DNA from: Iodobacter sp025352645
GTDB taxonomy: Bacteria > Pseudomonadota > Gammaproteobacteria > Burkholderiales > Chitinibacteraceae
DNA length: 64,000 nt
Assembly: GCF_033446605.1 (NCBI RefSeq)
Contig: NZ_JAWQUO010000016.1
Span: 1 to 64,000 of the forward strand
Direction: 5' to 3'
Shown here: positions 53,259 to 61,821 of the stretch, in pieces
How positions within the stretch are numbered: the stretch's first letter is position 1
Layout of the letters: every line of letters begins with the position of its first letter
The notes under the pieces: generated by a model
What the model was told of the DNA's origin: nothing
What the model saw: only the letters and a program-made list of their open reading frames with translations
The model's database searches: none
Position numbers and translations under genes: made by a program

Positions 53259-53783
53259 ATGGATATTAAGAAAGATATACCCGTACGTTTCTTAATTGCT
53301 GCAATTGCATTATTTACAATGAGCGCATGCAGTAGTTATGAGCGTTTTCCTGGGCAAAATGAAATTGCTGAAAACAAAGCACGGGCTGCGGCTGAGTTGG
53401 AAAAAGACATCCCGATGATTGGGGTTTCAACAAAGTGCATTGGGCACCCCGGCGTTTCTTACATTCATACCTATTATGTACAAGAACCGTTTAGCCAGAA
53501 TATGGAGGGGGGAGGGAATTGTGGTGGCTTAGTTGCTGGCGGTTACCGCCTCCCAAGAACTTGGCAGCCGGGAATGAAAGTCAAAGTACGCTGGAAGCCC
53601 AATGGGCGTGAATGGGTAGAAAAATACACCACGATTATGCCGTATGCAAAGGCAGGGATTTTGTATGTGCATTTTTTTGAAAATGATCAAGTCAGAGTTG
53701 TTTCATCCGCATATGATGGGGCCTCAAGTCCAGATCATCCCATTCAAAGAGATGCTGTAACCCCACCGCCGGAGGTGGAATAA
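53259..53783 (+). CDS. Tle1-immunity-type lipoprotein (DUF3304), copy 2
   Basis: Encodes 174 residues; lipobox MSAC, AAGGA ribosome site. It shares the signal region with copies 3-5 and most of the mature part with copy 1 (same HPGVSYIH and FSQNMEGGGN blocks), but its C-terminal end (SPDHPIQRDAVTPPPEVE) is that of copy 3, a mosaic pattern. It has the short WKPNGREW loop. Confidence 0.82.
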   Translation: MDIKKDIPVRFLIAAIALFTMSACSSYERFPGQNEIAENKARAAAELEKDIPMIGVSTKCIGHPGVSYIHTYYVQEPFSQNMEGGGNCGGLVAGGYRLPRTWQPGMKVKVRWKPNGREWVEKYTTIMPYAKAGILYVHFFENDQVRVVSSAYDGASSPDHPIQRDAVTPPPEVE

Positions 53784-53854
53784 TGAGCTTGCTTACCACT
53801 CCAAAGAATATATCCAATAACGCTAAAGATGTATTAACGCTTACAGAAAATTAA
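53783..53854 (+). pseudogene. 23-codon Tle1 stub after copy 2
   Basis: Starts in the immunity stop (TAATG) and reads MSLLTTPKNISNNAKDVLTL, TEN, stop; same length as the other three stubs. Confidence 0.65.
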
Positions 53855-53904
53855 ATTAATAATATAAAAACACACCCCCATTGTTGAAAAAATAAGGATT
53901 TAAT

Positions 53905-54438
53905 ATGGATATTAAGAAAGATATACCCGTACATTTCTTAATTACTGCAATTGCATTATTTACAATGAGCGCATGCAGTAGTTATGAGCGTTTTCCTGGG
54001 CAAAATGAGATTGCTGAAAACAAAGCACGGGCTGCGGCTGAGTTGGAAAAAGAAATCCCCATGATTGGGGTATCAATGAAATGTATTCAACACAAAAATG
54101 TTAGTTATATTTATTCTTTTTATGTTAAAGAACCATTTAGCCCCCGCATGGCCGGTGGGGGGAGCTGTGGTGGGCTTGTAGCCGCTGGGTATGACCTGCC
54201 AAGAACTTGGCAACCAGGGATGAAAGTAAAAGTACGCTGGAATAGACCAATCAAAGGAGAAGATAATTGGATAGAAAAATACACCACAATTATGCCCTAC
54301 AATCAGGCAGGTGTTTTGTATGTCCATTTCTTTGAAAATGATCAGGTCAGGGTCATTTCATCTGCATACACCATTCCATCAAGCCCTGATCATCCCATTC
54401 AAAGAGATGCTGTAACCCCACCGCCGGAGGTGGAATAA
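53905..54438 (+). CDS. Tle1-immunity-type lipoprotein (DUF3304), copy 3
   Basis: Encodes 177 residues; same signal as copy 2. The middle differs most from the others (HKNVSYIYSFYVKEPFSPRM) and it has the longer WNRPIKGEDNW loop in place of WKPNGREW, shared only with copy 5. Changes are gathered around residues 60-80 and this loop, the likely contact surface for the effector. Confidence 0.82.
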   Translation: MDIKKDIPVHFLITAIALFTMSACSSYERFPGQNEIAENKARAAAELEKEIPMIGVSMKCIQHKNVSYIYSFYVKEPFSPRMAGGGSCGGLVAAGYDLPRTWQPGMKVKVRWNRPIKGEDNWIEKYTTIMPYNQAGVLYVHFFENDQVRVISSAYTIPSSPDHPIQRDAVTPPPEVE

Positions 54439-54509
54439 TGAGCTTGCTTGCCACTCCAAAGAATATATCCAATAACGCTAAAGATGTATTAACGCTTACA
54501 GAAAATTAA
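54438..54509 (+). pseudogene. 23-codon Tle1 stub after copy 3
   Basis: TAATG overlap with the immunity stop; reads MSLLATPKNISNNAKDVLTL, TEN, stop. Confidence 0.65.
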
Positions 54510-54559
54510 ATTAATAATATAAAAACACACCCTCATTGTTGAAAAAATAAGGATTTAAT

Positions 54560-55084
54560 ATGGATATTAAGAAAGATATACCCGTACATTTCTTAATTGC
54601 TGCAATTGCATTATTTACAATGAGCGCATGCAGTAGTTATGAGCGTTTTCCTGGGCAGAATGAAATTGCTGAAAACAAAGCACGGGCTGCGGCTGAGTTG
54701 GAAAAAGAAATCCCGATGATTGGGGTATCACTAAAATGTATTGAGCATGACAATGTGGATTACGTTTCTTCATACTATATAAAAGAGCCATTTAGTTCCC
54801 GCATGGCAGGGGGAGGAAGCTGCGGCGGCTTAGTAGCAGGGGGATATCAGCTACCTCAAAAATGGCAGCCTAGAATGAAAGTAAAAGTACGTTGGAAGCC
54901 TAATGGTCGTGAATGGGTGGAAAAACAGACAACAATCATGCCGTATGACGAAGCAGGGACTTTATATGTTCATTTCTTTGAAAATGATCAAGTCAGAGTT
55001 GTATCCTCTGCATATGCAGGAGCATCAAGCCCACGCCATCCAATTGCCAAGGATGCAACCACACCTCCTCCAGAGGTAGAATAA
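54560..55084 (+). CDS. Tle1-immunity-type lipoprotein (DUF3304), copy 4
   Basis: Encodes 174 residues; same signal region as copies 2-3. The block HDNVDYVSSYYIKEPFSSRM is distinct; the loop is the short WKPNGREW type and the C-terminal end matches copy 1 (SPRHPIAKDATTPPPEVE). Another mosaic of the same parts. Confidence 0.82.
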   Translation: MDIKKDIPVHFLIAAIALFTMSACSSYERFPGQNEIAENKARAAAELEKEIPMIGVSLKCIEHDNVDYVSSYYIKEPFSSRMAGGGSCGGLVAGGYQLPQKWQPRMKVKVRWKPNGREWVEKQTTIMPYDEAGTLYVHFFENDQVRVVSSAYAGASSPRHPIAKDATTPPPEVE

Positions 55085-55155
55085 TGAGTTTGCTTGCCGC
55101 TCTAAAGAGCATATCCAATAATGCTAAAGATGTATTAACGCTTACAGAAAATTAA
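55084..55155 (+). pseudogene. 23-codon Tle1 stub after copy 4
   Basis: TAATG overlap with the immunity stop; reads MSLLAALKSISNNAKDVLTL, TEN, stop. Confidence 0.65.
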
Positions 55156-55209
55156 ATTAATAAATTATATAAAAACACCTCCCCTATCGTTGAAAAACAA
55201 GGATTTAAT

Positions 55210-55740
55210 ATGGATATTAAGAAAAATATACCCGTACGTTTCTTAATTACTGCAATTGCATTATTTACAATGAGCGCATGCAGTAGTTATGAGCGTTTTC
55301 CTGGGCAGAATGAAATTGCTGAAAACAAAGCACGGGCTGCGGCTGAGCTAGAAAAAGAAATCCCGATGATTGGGGTTTCAACAACTTGCGTCACACACAA
55401 ATCTGGCTATGTCCATTCATATTACGTGCAAGAACCTTTTAGTAGCAATATGGAGGGGGGAGGAAACTGCGGTGGTTTAGTAGCAGGGGGCTATAGACTC
55501 CCTATTAAGTGGCAACCAAGGATGAAAGTAAAAGTACGCTGGAATAGGCCTATCAAGGGAGAAGATAACTGGATAGAAAAACACACCACAATCATGCCTT
55601 ATACAAAAGCTGGCACTTTATATGTTCATTTTTTTGCAAATGACCAAGTTCGGGTCATTTCATCAGCTTATGCAACTGCATTAAGCCCAGATCATCCAAT
55701 TTTAAGGGATGCCCTAACGCCTCCTCCAGAGGTAGAATAA
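55210..55740 (+). CDS. Tle1-immunity-type lipoprotein (DUF3304), copy 5, next to Tle1
   Basis: Encodes 176 residues; it lies directly before the Tle1 gene, so it is the likely cognate immunity. It shares the signal with copies 2-4 and the long WNRPIKGEDNW loop with copy 3, but has its own segment CVTHKSGYVHSYYVQEPFSS. Its stop overlaps the ATG of the Tle1 leader (TAATG), so effector translation is coupled to that of its antidote. Confidence 0.85.
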   Translation: MDIKKNIPVRFLITAIALFTMSACSSYERFPGQNEIAENKARAAAELEKEIPMIGVSTTCVTHKSGYVHSYYVQEPFSSNMEGGGNCGGLVAGGYRLPIKWQPRMKVKVRWNRPIKGEDNWIEKHTTIMPYTKAGTLYVHFFANDQVRVISSAYATALSPDHPILRDALTPPPEVE

Positions 55741-55867
55741 TGACTCTATTTCCTACACAAAAAAAATAGCTGACAATGCAAAACAAGAACTATCTTTACC
55801 CCCAAACGTAGTTTTTGCACTTATCTGCACCGATAAGCCAACATCACCAATAACATGCCAATTAAAG
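55740..55867 (+). other. True start of the Tle1 gene, joined to the body only by a -1 shift at A-AAA-AAA
   Basis: The ATG at 55740 reads MTLFPTQKK and then TAG (55767-55769). The TAG follows directly on eight A (55759-55766), and the last seven form an in-phase A-AAA-AAA slippery heptamer. Reading one base back continues as IADNAKQELSLPPNVVFALI and runs into the Tle1 body. The joined sequence aligns without gaps with the four upstream stubs. Either a programmed or slippage-driven shift, or loss of one A from an A9 run. Confidence 0.65.
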
Positions 55868-57697
55868 GTGTCAATTGGTATATTTTTCGATGGTACGAAT
55901 AACAATATGATACGTGATGAAAAAGATTACTCACACAGCAATATTGTTCGCTTATTTAAAGTACACAAAACCAGCCAACAAGAAGATATGCTCCTAAAAG
56001 ATGGCTGTTATGCGATCTATGTCCCAGGTGTTGGTACACGATTCAAGGCCAACAAGGAATACAGAGAGACTGCTGATGGCAAGGCAATGGCAAAAGGTGG
56101 TCAAGCAAGAATTTTATATGCTCTTTTCCATGTTTATAATGCTGTTTATAAAGCAATAAATAACAACAGTGATTGGTTAGATGAAGAAGGCATTGCAAAA
56201 AAAATAGAACAATATAAACGCGATGTAGAACAGCAAAACAATTACGATCCACAAATGCGCCGTGAGCGGCCTAATCGTAAAACTTGGTTTGCCGATTTAA
56301 GAGAAGAATTAAATGCCAAATTGCAGGAAGTGCGTAGCGCTAAGCCTAAGCCAGCTATTCCTTTAATTAGGGTATCGGTATTTGGTTTTTCTCGTGGGGC
56401 GATTGAGGCGCGGGCATTTTGTTGCTGGCTAGATGCGGCCTTAGATCATGGCACGCTCTGTGGAATACCCTTAGAGATTAATTTTCTTGGCCTATTTGAT
56501 TCTGTTGCATCGGTGGGCTTGGCTAATTCTGCAGCCGAAACCACACCGCTATGGTTTGCCAATGGGCATTTTGATTGGGCCTCAGAAACCTTAAAGCCTT
56601 TGCCTAGCCTCGTTAAAAAAACCGTGCATTTTATTGCCGCTCACGAGCTGCGAATGAATTTCCCCGTGACCCGTGTATTAGGCGGCAATGCCAGCGAATA
56701 TATTTATCCTGGCGTGCATTCGGATGTGGGTGGCGGCTATGGCCTAAAAGACCAAGGGCGAGCAGGATCAATGGGCAGGATGCTATCGCAAGTGCCTTTA
56801 TTGCATATGCATAAAGAGGCGGTAATAGCGGGCGTGCCATTGGCGCTTTATGAAGAAATGGATGACAAGCTTAAGAAAGATTATGAGCTTGATGCCCAAT
56901 TAGCCGAGCGCTGGAATCTCTATATGGCCGCCGATGCTTTTAACGGTAGTTATGCAGAGGTGGTTCGTGCGCATATGACTTTGTATTATCAATACCGGCA
57001 TTTCTATATTAATGGGCTAGAAAGCTCTAAGGCGTTTCAGGCGGCAAGCCCTCAGGATCAGGAAGATTTGCGTAGTTATAATCAGCTATTACAGGGCGAT
57101 CTAAAGCTATTAAGGGAAAGGAAAGCAGGCGGCAGGCCAAGGCCAGCCATGGGCGATCGGCGCTCTGATGATATCAATACCCAAGAGAACGCGGCGCTTG
57201 CCAATCAAAGAGCGCTTAAGTTATCTGACTGGCGACACGCCCCAGATGCCATTGAAAAACTTGCGCTCAGCATTTTTGATCAAGCCCCTAGCAGCACCCT
57301 TGCGCCTGCGCTACAGCTGCTTGATGAACACGTGCATGATTCACTGTCAGGATTTTATTTGGCGGGCTACGTTACCAAAGAAGAAAAATCTGAGCGCCTG
57401 CTAGAAATGCAGAAAAAACCGCCCAAACCAGGCCACCCCTATGATGAAAAAGTTTACCAAAACACACAGGCAGATCCAGAAGTCAGCCAGCGATTAAAAG
57501 ATAAGCAGGCCCTCAAAAAAGACAGCGAGCGCGTATTTACACCAGAAGAACAAGATAAGCTTAAAACGGATCAAATGTTCCCTGTATTAACCGATGCAAA
57601 TGCCCCTGAATTACGCAATGGCATTATCACCACCCAATCTTGGACACGCAGAGAAGGCGGTGGCTATCTAAAAGAGCGGGTGATTTTTCCAGACTAG
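55868..57697 (+). CDS. Tle1-family (DUF2235) T6SS phospholipase effector
   Basis: Encodes 609 residues from a GTG at 55868, though the natural start is probably at 55740 in another frame; AAAGG lies only 2 bases before the GTG, too close to work well. Features of Tle1/DUF2235: IGIFFDGTNNN at the start, SNIVRLFKVH, nucleophile serine in VFGFSRGAIEARAF, catalytic Asp in LFDSVASVG and His in YPGVHSDVGGGYG. Tle1 enzymes hydrolyse membrane phospholipids of target cells. The C-terminal ~200 residues are variable and charged. Five immunity-type lipoproteins precede it. If the shift does not occur and the GTG is not used, the effector is silent. Confidence 0.85.
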   Translation: MSIGIFFDGTNNNMIRDEKDYSHSNIVRLFKVHKTSQQEDMLLKDGCYAIYVPGVGTRFKANKEYRETADGKAMAKGGQARILYALFHVYNAVYKAINNNSDWLDEEGIAKKIEQYKRDVEQQNNYDPQMRRERPNRKTWFADLREELNAKLQEVRSAKPKPAIPLIRVSVFGFSRGAIEARAFCCWLDAALDHGTLCGIPLEINFLGLFDSVASVGLANSAAETTPLWFANGHFDWASETLKPLPSLVKKTVHFIAAHELRMNFPVTRVLGGNASEYIYPGVHSDVGGGYGLKDQGRAGSMGRMLSQVPLLHMHKEAVIAGVPLALYEEMDDKLKKDYELDAQLAERWNLYMAADAFNGSYAEVVRAHMTLYYQYRHFYINGLESSKAFQAASPQDQEDLRSYNQLLQGDLKLLRERKAGGRPRPAMGDRRSDDINTQENAALANQRALKLSDWRHAPDAIEKLALSIFDQAPSSTLAPALQLLDEHVHDSLSGFYLAGYVTKEEKSERLLEMQKKPPKPGHPYDEKVYQNTQADPEVSQRLKDKQALKKDSERVFTPEEQDKLKTDQMFPVLTDANAPELRNGIITTQSWTRREGGGYLKERVIFPD

Positions 57698-57829
57698 CGC
57701 TTGCCATTAAGCAAAAATACGCCGTCCACTCAAACACCCAAAGCACGAACATGCCTTTTGTGAAGAAATAGCCTTGGTGCGTCATATAGTGGCTAAAGAT
57801 GTTTCAGCCAACGCCATAGCCTTAAGCCC

Positions 57830-59296
57830 TTAGCGCGGTGGCTGCGGTATTTTTACTCGCATCAATTTGCTTTTTTTAAGCTGAGTCACGGGATTCCCCG
57901 CCTCAGAAAACAAGAAAGAGTAATCGCTAGCCAGCGTGGCGTCCGTTCCTGCGATAGTCGCCCCCGTGTGGCAACTCAGGCAATTGATGTTCTGGTGATA
58001 GGTTTCCAAAACGGTATTCGCCACGGGTTGCTGAGCGACGGGTGGCTGGGCGTTTCCATCGTAGAGAGGTGCGGTCGCACCAGGATAAATGGGGGTGTTG
58101 TTATTGGGCCAAAGCACATTCACCAGTTGGTAATTTAAAAACACCGAGCTTGGATTAGCCGCTTTAATCGTGGCCCAAGTATTGCTATTGAGCGCGGCAA
58201 TATTATTGGCGGTGGTGTTGCTGATGGGCGTGGTGCGCACCACCTGTACGGCCGCGCTATAAGGATCTTTACCCGCCACCGGCATTTTATTTTGCACGCA
58301 TTGATAGTAATCGCTGGCCGGATTGCAGCTCAAATTGTAATAGGTATACCAAGGTAAGGGCGGGGCCGTTAGCTCGGTTTTGCTGGGTGCGTTATACACA
58401 TGCTCAAACGTGCTCCACATAAACTGCTGGGCATTGGGGGTTTTACGAATAATGTGTAAGGCCACCAATCCCACCGTCACCTGCTTGGGAGGGGTATTGC
58501 CGCCGCCCGCCACTGGATAGCTCACCCATGCTTGGGATGTTTTAAACATTGGCCAGAGTGTGGGGTCATCCAGCTCTATCCATGCCGCTTTAATTTCAAT
58601 CGCTCCCACCGTGCCATAAGTCGAGAAAGTTGCCGAGCCATCGGGTAAATTCAGCCCCTGTGTGGTGGCAAAAGCAGGCTGCTTATTGGCGATATACAGC
58701 TGGTTCTGATTGATATAGTTGTATTCATCCTGATTCAGCCGCTTTTCAAACAGGGTGAGATAATTATTCATTTTAGGCTGCGCGGTTAGCCACGCACCAT
58801 TGGTACCCGCCTCGGCAATATCTTTTAAAGCAGGCACAGGGGCTGCGCCAAATTTAGACGTCAGATACAAACCTTTCACGCCAAAAGCTGATGTTGCCTT
58901 CAGCGTTTTGCTTTTCATCAGCGAACGCATCGCCAATGGCACCGCCTGCTTGGTTTGCCACGGCACCGGCGGTTTACCATCTGGGCGAAAAACCTCTGAT
59001 GATTCTTTATAGCTTTCCCAAACCACTGGGCTGGCCGTGCCTGCCACGCCAAAAGCAGAGGCAGGCACGCTGGCATCTGGCTGCCCCGGTAGATTGGGGT
59101 CGGCTGCCCAGTTAAGAGTAATAAATTGCTGCCATGCCAAGTTGTTAAACGCGTTCTGATTAGTGCCCTGTGAATCGCAAGGAATAATAGGCTGCATAAC
59201 GGGCACGCCCGACCAACTTGGGCAAGCCGCAGCGGCCGTCTTTGCCCCTAGCGCAAGGCAAGCAAGCAGCCAATCAGCACGATTTAATCTCAGCAT
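57830..59296 (-). CDS. Exported protein with one c-type heme motif
   Basis: Encodes 488 residues with a signal peptide (about 1-23, ending AAA). A single CxxCH heme-binding motif, CLSCHTGATI, lies near residue 440; the rest has no recognisable domain, with many Trp, Asn and Pro (WQQFITLNWAADPNLPGQPD, VVWESYKESSEVFRPDG). It is probably a periplasmic or secreted mono-heme protein. It is 12 bases downstream of the 701-codon gene on the same strand, so the two form an operon. I do not recognise the family; a peroxidase- or oxidase-linked electron carrier is only a guess. Confidence 0.7.
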   Translation of the reverse strand: MLRLNRADWLLACLALGAKTAAAACPSWSGVPVMQPIIPCDSQGTNQNAFNNLAWQQFITLNWAADPNLPGQPDASVPASAFGVAGTASPVVWESYKESSEVFRPDGKPPVPWQTKQAVPLAMRSLMKSKTLKATSAFGVKGLYLTSKFGAAPVPALKDIAEAGTNGAWLTAQPKMNNYLTLFEKRLNQDEYNYINQNQLYIANKQPAFATTQGLNLPDGSATFSTYGTVGAIEIKAAWIELDDPTLWPMFKTSQAWVSYPVAGGGNTPPKQVTVGLVALHIIRKTPNAQQFMWSTFEHVYNAPSKTELTAPPLPWYTYYNLSCNPASDYYQCVQNKMPVAGKDPYSAAVQVVRTTPISNTTANNIAALNSNTWATIKAANPSSVFLNYQLVNVLWPNNNTPIYPGATAPLYDGNAQPPVAQQPVANTVLETYHQNINCLSCHTGATIAGTDATLASDYSFLFSEAGNPVTQLKKSKLMRVKIPQPPR

Positions 59297-59308
59297 GGCA
59301 AACCTCTC

Positions 59309-61414
59309 TTAGGCAGGGATAATATTAAGTAAGGCAGGCATAGCCGCTTGCACAGGATCACCATAATTAGTCAGCGTAAGGCCACGCAGCCCAAGCTCCG
59401 CATTGGCCCCAATACTCACTTGCAGATTGACTGAAGCGCATTGAGATGGATAGGAATTCCCCGGCACGGCGTAGTTAATGTTGTCGTTAAAGTTGCTAAC
59501 AAGCACGGTTACATCGGGGCCAAAATCTGCCACGGGCAATTGCCCCTGCGGCCCCAATTGCGCTGAGCAAGTCAGCACCATGGGAATATTGCTTTGCCCA
59601 AGGCGAGCAATCGGCGCAATCAAGGTTGAATTGCTGACCAAGGGAATGGGCGTATTCATTGGATTGCTAACTGGGGTATTAAAGCTGGCATTCCAAATGG
59701 CAGCGTGGAATAGCTGTAGTGGCTGAGCGTAATCTGGTGGCACAGGTGTAGCCGGTGGTGTAACGCCAGCAGGTGGAGGCAAGACGCAAGCTTCACTGGC
59801 AGGTGCGGCCGAAACCGTTACTGGGCGCGCCCATAAGCCAATCGACATTTGCTGTGTTAGCTGGCCGCCCCACTGAATAGGCTCGCCCGATGCATCGGTA
59901 ATATCGCCAATCGTAAACGACACCCCCGCCGCCACCCAAGACGCTGGCAGCTGAAACACCGCATGCAGCACAAAATTGCCGCCATTTTGTGGCGATGCTG
60001 TGGTGGCACCAAACAACATGCCGGTGACTGGATCGGTTAACGCTGCCGAGCCACGCACAATTTGCCAGCAATCCTGAGCCGAAGCATTTGCAGGTAGTTT
60101 TGGATCTGCCGGTAGGGTAAAGCCGCTTAAATCAGGCACTTGAATATACAAACCCGTTGGGTTAGCCAGCGCGGCTTTACACGGTGCCCCCGTTGCCTGC
60201 CCACCAATCACCTGGTTAACGGATTGCCCAATATGCGGATCACTATTGCGATAAGCCTGCCCGTATTGCGCGCAGCAAATCAGCGTTTGCGGCACGCTAT
60301 TACCGCATACACGCTGAATAGTGGCACCACCTGCCAGCGCCATTTCTGTCTGCAAGGTGTTAGGCGTGCTGGTTAGATGCATTGCCCCGCCATAATTACT
60401 GCTGCTCCCCCGCACCGCAATCGGGCCGCTATTCCATTTATTAAGCGGATTATACGCAGGACGCCCCGTAGAAGGGTCGATCACAATGGCTTGAGTGGCT
60501 GGGTCGCGCAAATACAAATCGCTCACGGGCACAACAACTTGGCTCGAAGCAGGCGCGCCAAAGCTTAAGGTGGAGGAATACACATCGGCTACTTTTTGTG
60601 GGTCTATCATCCACAGCGTGTTCCAGTATTCTGGGTTTTCGCAGGTCATATCAATGCGGGTGATTTTGTCGCTCTGCGGATCGCGTACTACGCTCCACTC
60701 ACAATACTCATCCTGCCAGCCACGCGGGCCGTAAGGGCCGTACATATGCAGCTCGCTATTCCATGTGGCTTGCGGGCAAAGCTGGGTGGGGATATTTTGA
60801 AAAGCAGGGATAGGCACCTCGGTAGTGCCATATTGATCGGCAATGGCAAACAATTGCTGTGCTGAATAATTATAAGGATTGGCAGGATAAGCACCTTTAC
60901 CCAGATACTGGCCTAGGCGGTTTGGAAAAGCCGTCCAGTGAATTAAAGTAGCCGTGGCCGTGCTGGGAATCGTGGTGAAATTGGTGTCAAAATAAGAAGT
61001 CTGATTGTTGGCGTAAAGCAAATTCCACGGGTCGCCCAGAATCGCCTGAGCCGTAAACCCGCTGATATTGGTGTTCCACTGCAGGCTGGTCGCATTATCC
61101 TGAGCCGAATCCACTGGGAAATCATTAATAAAGGCAGGCGTGTTAAACACTACTTTCTGATAAGAATCGCATTGTGGCGCACTGCCATACCAAGGTTGAC
61201 CAGAGAAAAAAGCCGCATCACCGGGGCTAAAGCTGCGGCCATTGGTAAGCACCATGCCTTGGCGGCAATAGAAAAAAAAACTGACCTCGGTATTAAGCTC
61301 GGCATATTCTCTAGCCACCTCCACGCTACCGCACGCTTTGGTGCCAATCCAGTTATCCCAACTAGCACCCTGAAACTGGGCAACATTGCTTGTTTCTATC
61401 CACGTATTTTGCAT
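59309..61414 (-). CDS. Large protein of unknown function, partner of the cytochrome-like protein
   Basis: Encodes 701 residues without an obvious signal peptide or membrane helix. It is rich in Asn, Pro, Trp and paired cysteines (QLCPQATW, QTLICCAQYGQ, DMTCENPEYWNTLW), with many short beta-like stretches and a Pro-rich linker near 550 (GVTPPATPVPPDYAQP). The composition resembles secreted proteins, so export by another route or a misread start is possible. It is the first gene of a two-gene operon with the heme-motif protein. No family recognised. Confidence 0.65.
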   Translation of the reverse strand: MQNTWIETSNVAQFQGASWDNWIGTKACGSVEVAREYAELNTEVSFFFYCRQGMVLTNGRSFSPGDAAFFSGQPWYGSAPQCDSYQKVVFNTPAFINDFPVDSAQDNATSLQWNTNISGFTAQAILGDPWNLLYANNQTSYFDTNFTTIPSTATATLIHWTAFPNRLGQYLGKGAYPANPYNYSAQQLFAIADQYGTTEVPIPAFQNIPTQLCPQATWNSELHMYGPYGPRGWQDEYCEWSVVRDPQSDKITRIDMTCENPEYWNTLWMIDPQKVADVYSSTLSFGAPASSQVVVPVSDLYLRDPATQAIVIDPSTGRPAYNPLNKWNSGPIAVRGSSSNYGGAMHLTSTPNTLQTEMALAGGATIQRVCGNSVPQTLICCAQYGQAYRNSDPHIGQSVNQVIGGQATGAPCKAALANPTGLYIQVPDLSGFTLPADPKLPANASAQDCWQIVRGSAALTDPVTGMLFGATTASPQNGGNFVLHAVFQLPASWVAAGVSFTIGDITDASGEPIQWGGQLTQQMSIGLWARPVTVSAAPASEACVLPPPAGVTPPATPVPPDYAQPLQLFHAAIWNASFNTPVSNPMNTPIPLVSNSTLIAPIARLGQSNIPMVLTCSAQLGPQGQLPVADFGPDVTVLVSNFNDNINYAVPGNSYPSQCASVNLQVSIGANAELGLRGLTLTNYGDPVQAAMPALLNIIPA

Positions 61415-61746
61415 GACTCACTCCATTGACTCATCAAAAAGCAAACGTAGTCTTAGGCTTTAAAAACCCAACGACCATTGAAAAGCAGAGCAACTGAGCA
61501 CTGGATACGGCACAAATCCCATACCGCCTCTGGCCCTTAGGTAAACTTACCAAACCCAAAAAATACTGACTAAAAAATTTCAAATAATAAAAACAGACTT
61601 ACTCGAAAACCAATATAGATTTTAAGCAATACATTTCAATGAAATTATTAGTTATAAAAGAACGCCAAAGCAAAGAAATGAAAGTCTATAATAATATTCA
61701 AGAAAGCAAATGCAATACACAACCAATACTTCATTGGCTTCAAACA
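61415..61746. other. Gene-free stretch upstream of the 701-codon gene
   Basis: No supported gene. Probably holds the promoter of the minus-strand pair; AT-rich, with no clear operator. Confidence 0.4.
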
Positions 61747-61747
61747 C

Positions 61748-61785
61748 AAAAAAGCCCGCTAGCAATGAAGCTAACGGGCTTTTTA
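61748..61785. terminator. Rho-independent terminator after tpiA
   Basis: AAAAAAGCCCGCTAGC and GCTAACGGGCTTTTT form a long stem (one mismatch-type G-T position) around AATGAA. A T-run follows on the minus strand after tpiA; the mirror A-run would also stop plus-strand transcripts. Confidence 0.85.
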
Positions 61786-61821
61786 TGCGCACAAAGCAAA
61801 GTGCGCTAAGACGAACGGAAT

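Larger units (their letters stand above)
52619..55209 (+). repeat. Tandem array of about 650-base immunity-plus-stub units
   Basis: Spacings between successive immunity starts are 640, 646, 655 and 650 bases. Leader, signal region, stub and spacer (AATTAAATTAATAATATAAA then ACACACC) are nearly identical between units; differences are concentrated in the middle of the immunity genes. Confidence 0.85.

Noticed and set aside
52619..55740. CRISPR-like or satellite repeat array
   Set aside because: The repeats are full-length lipoprotein genes with conserved frames, not short repeats with spacers.
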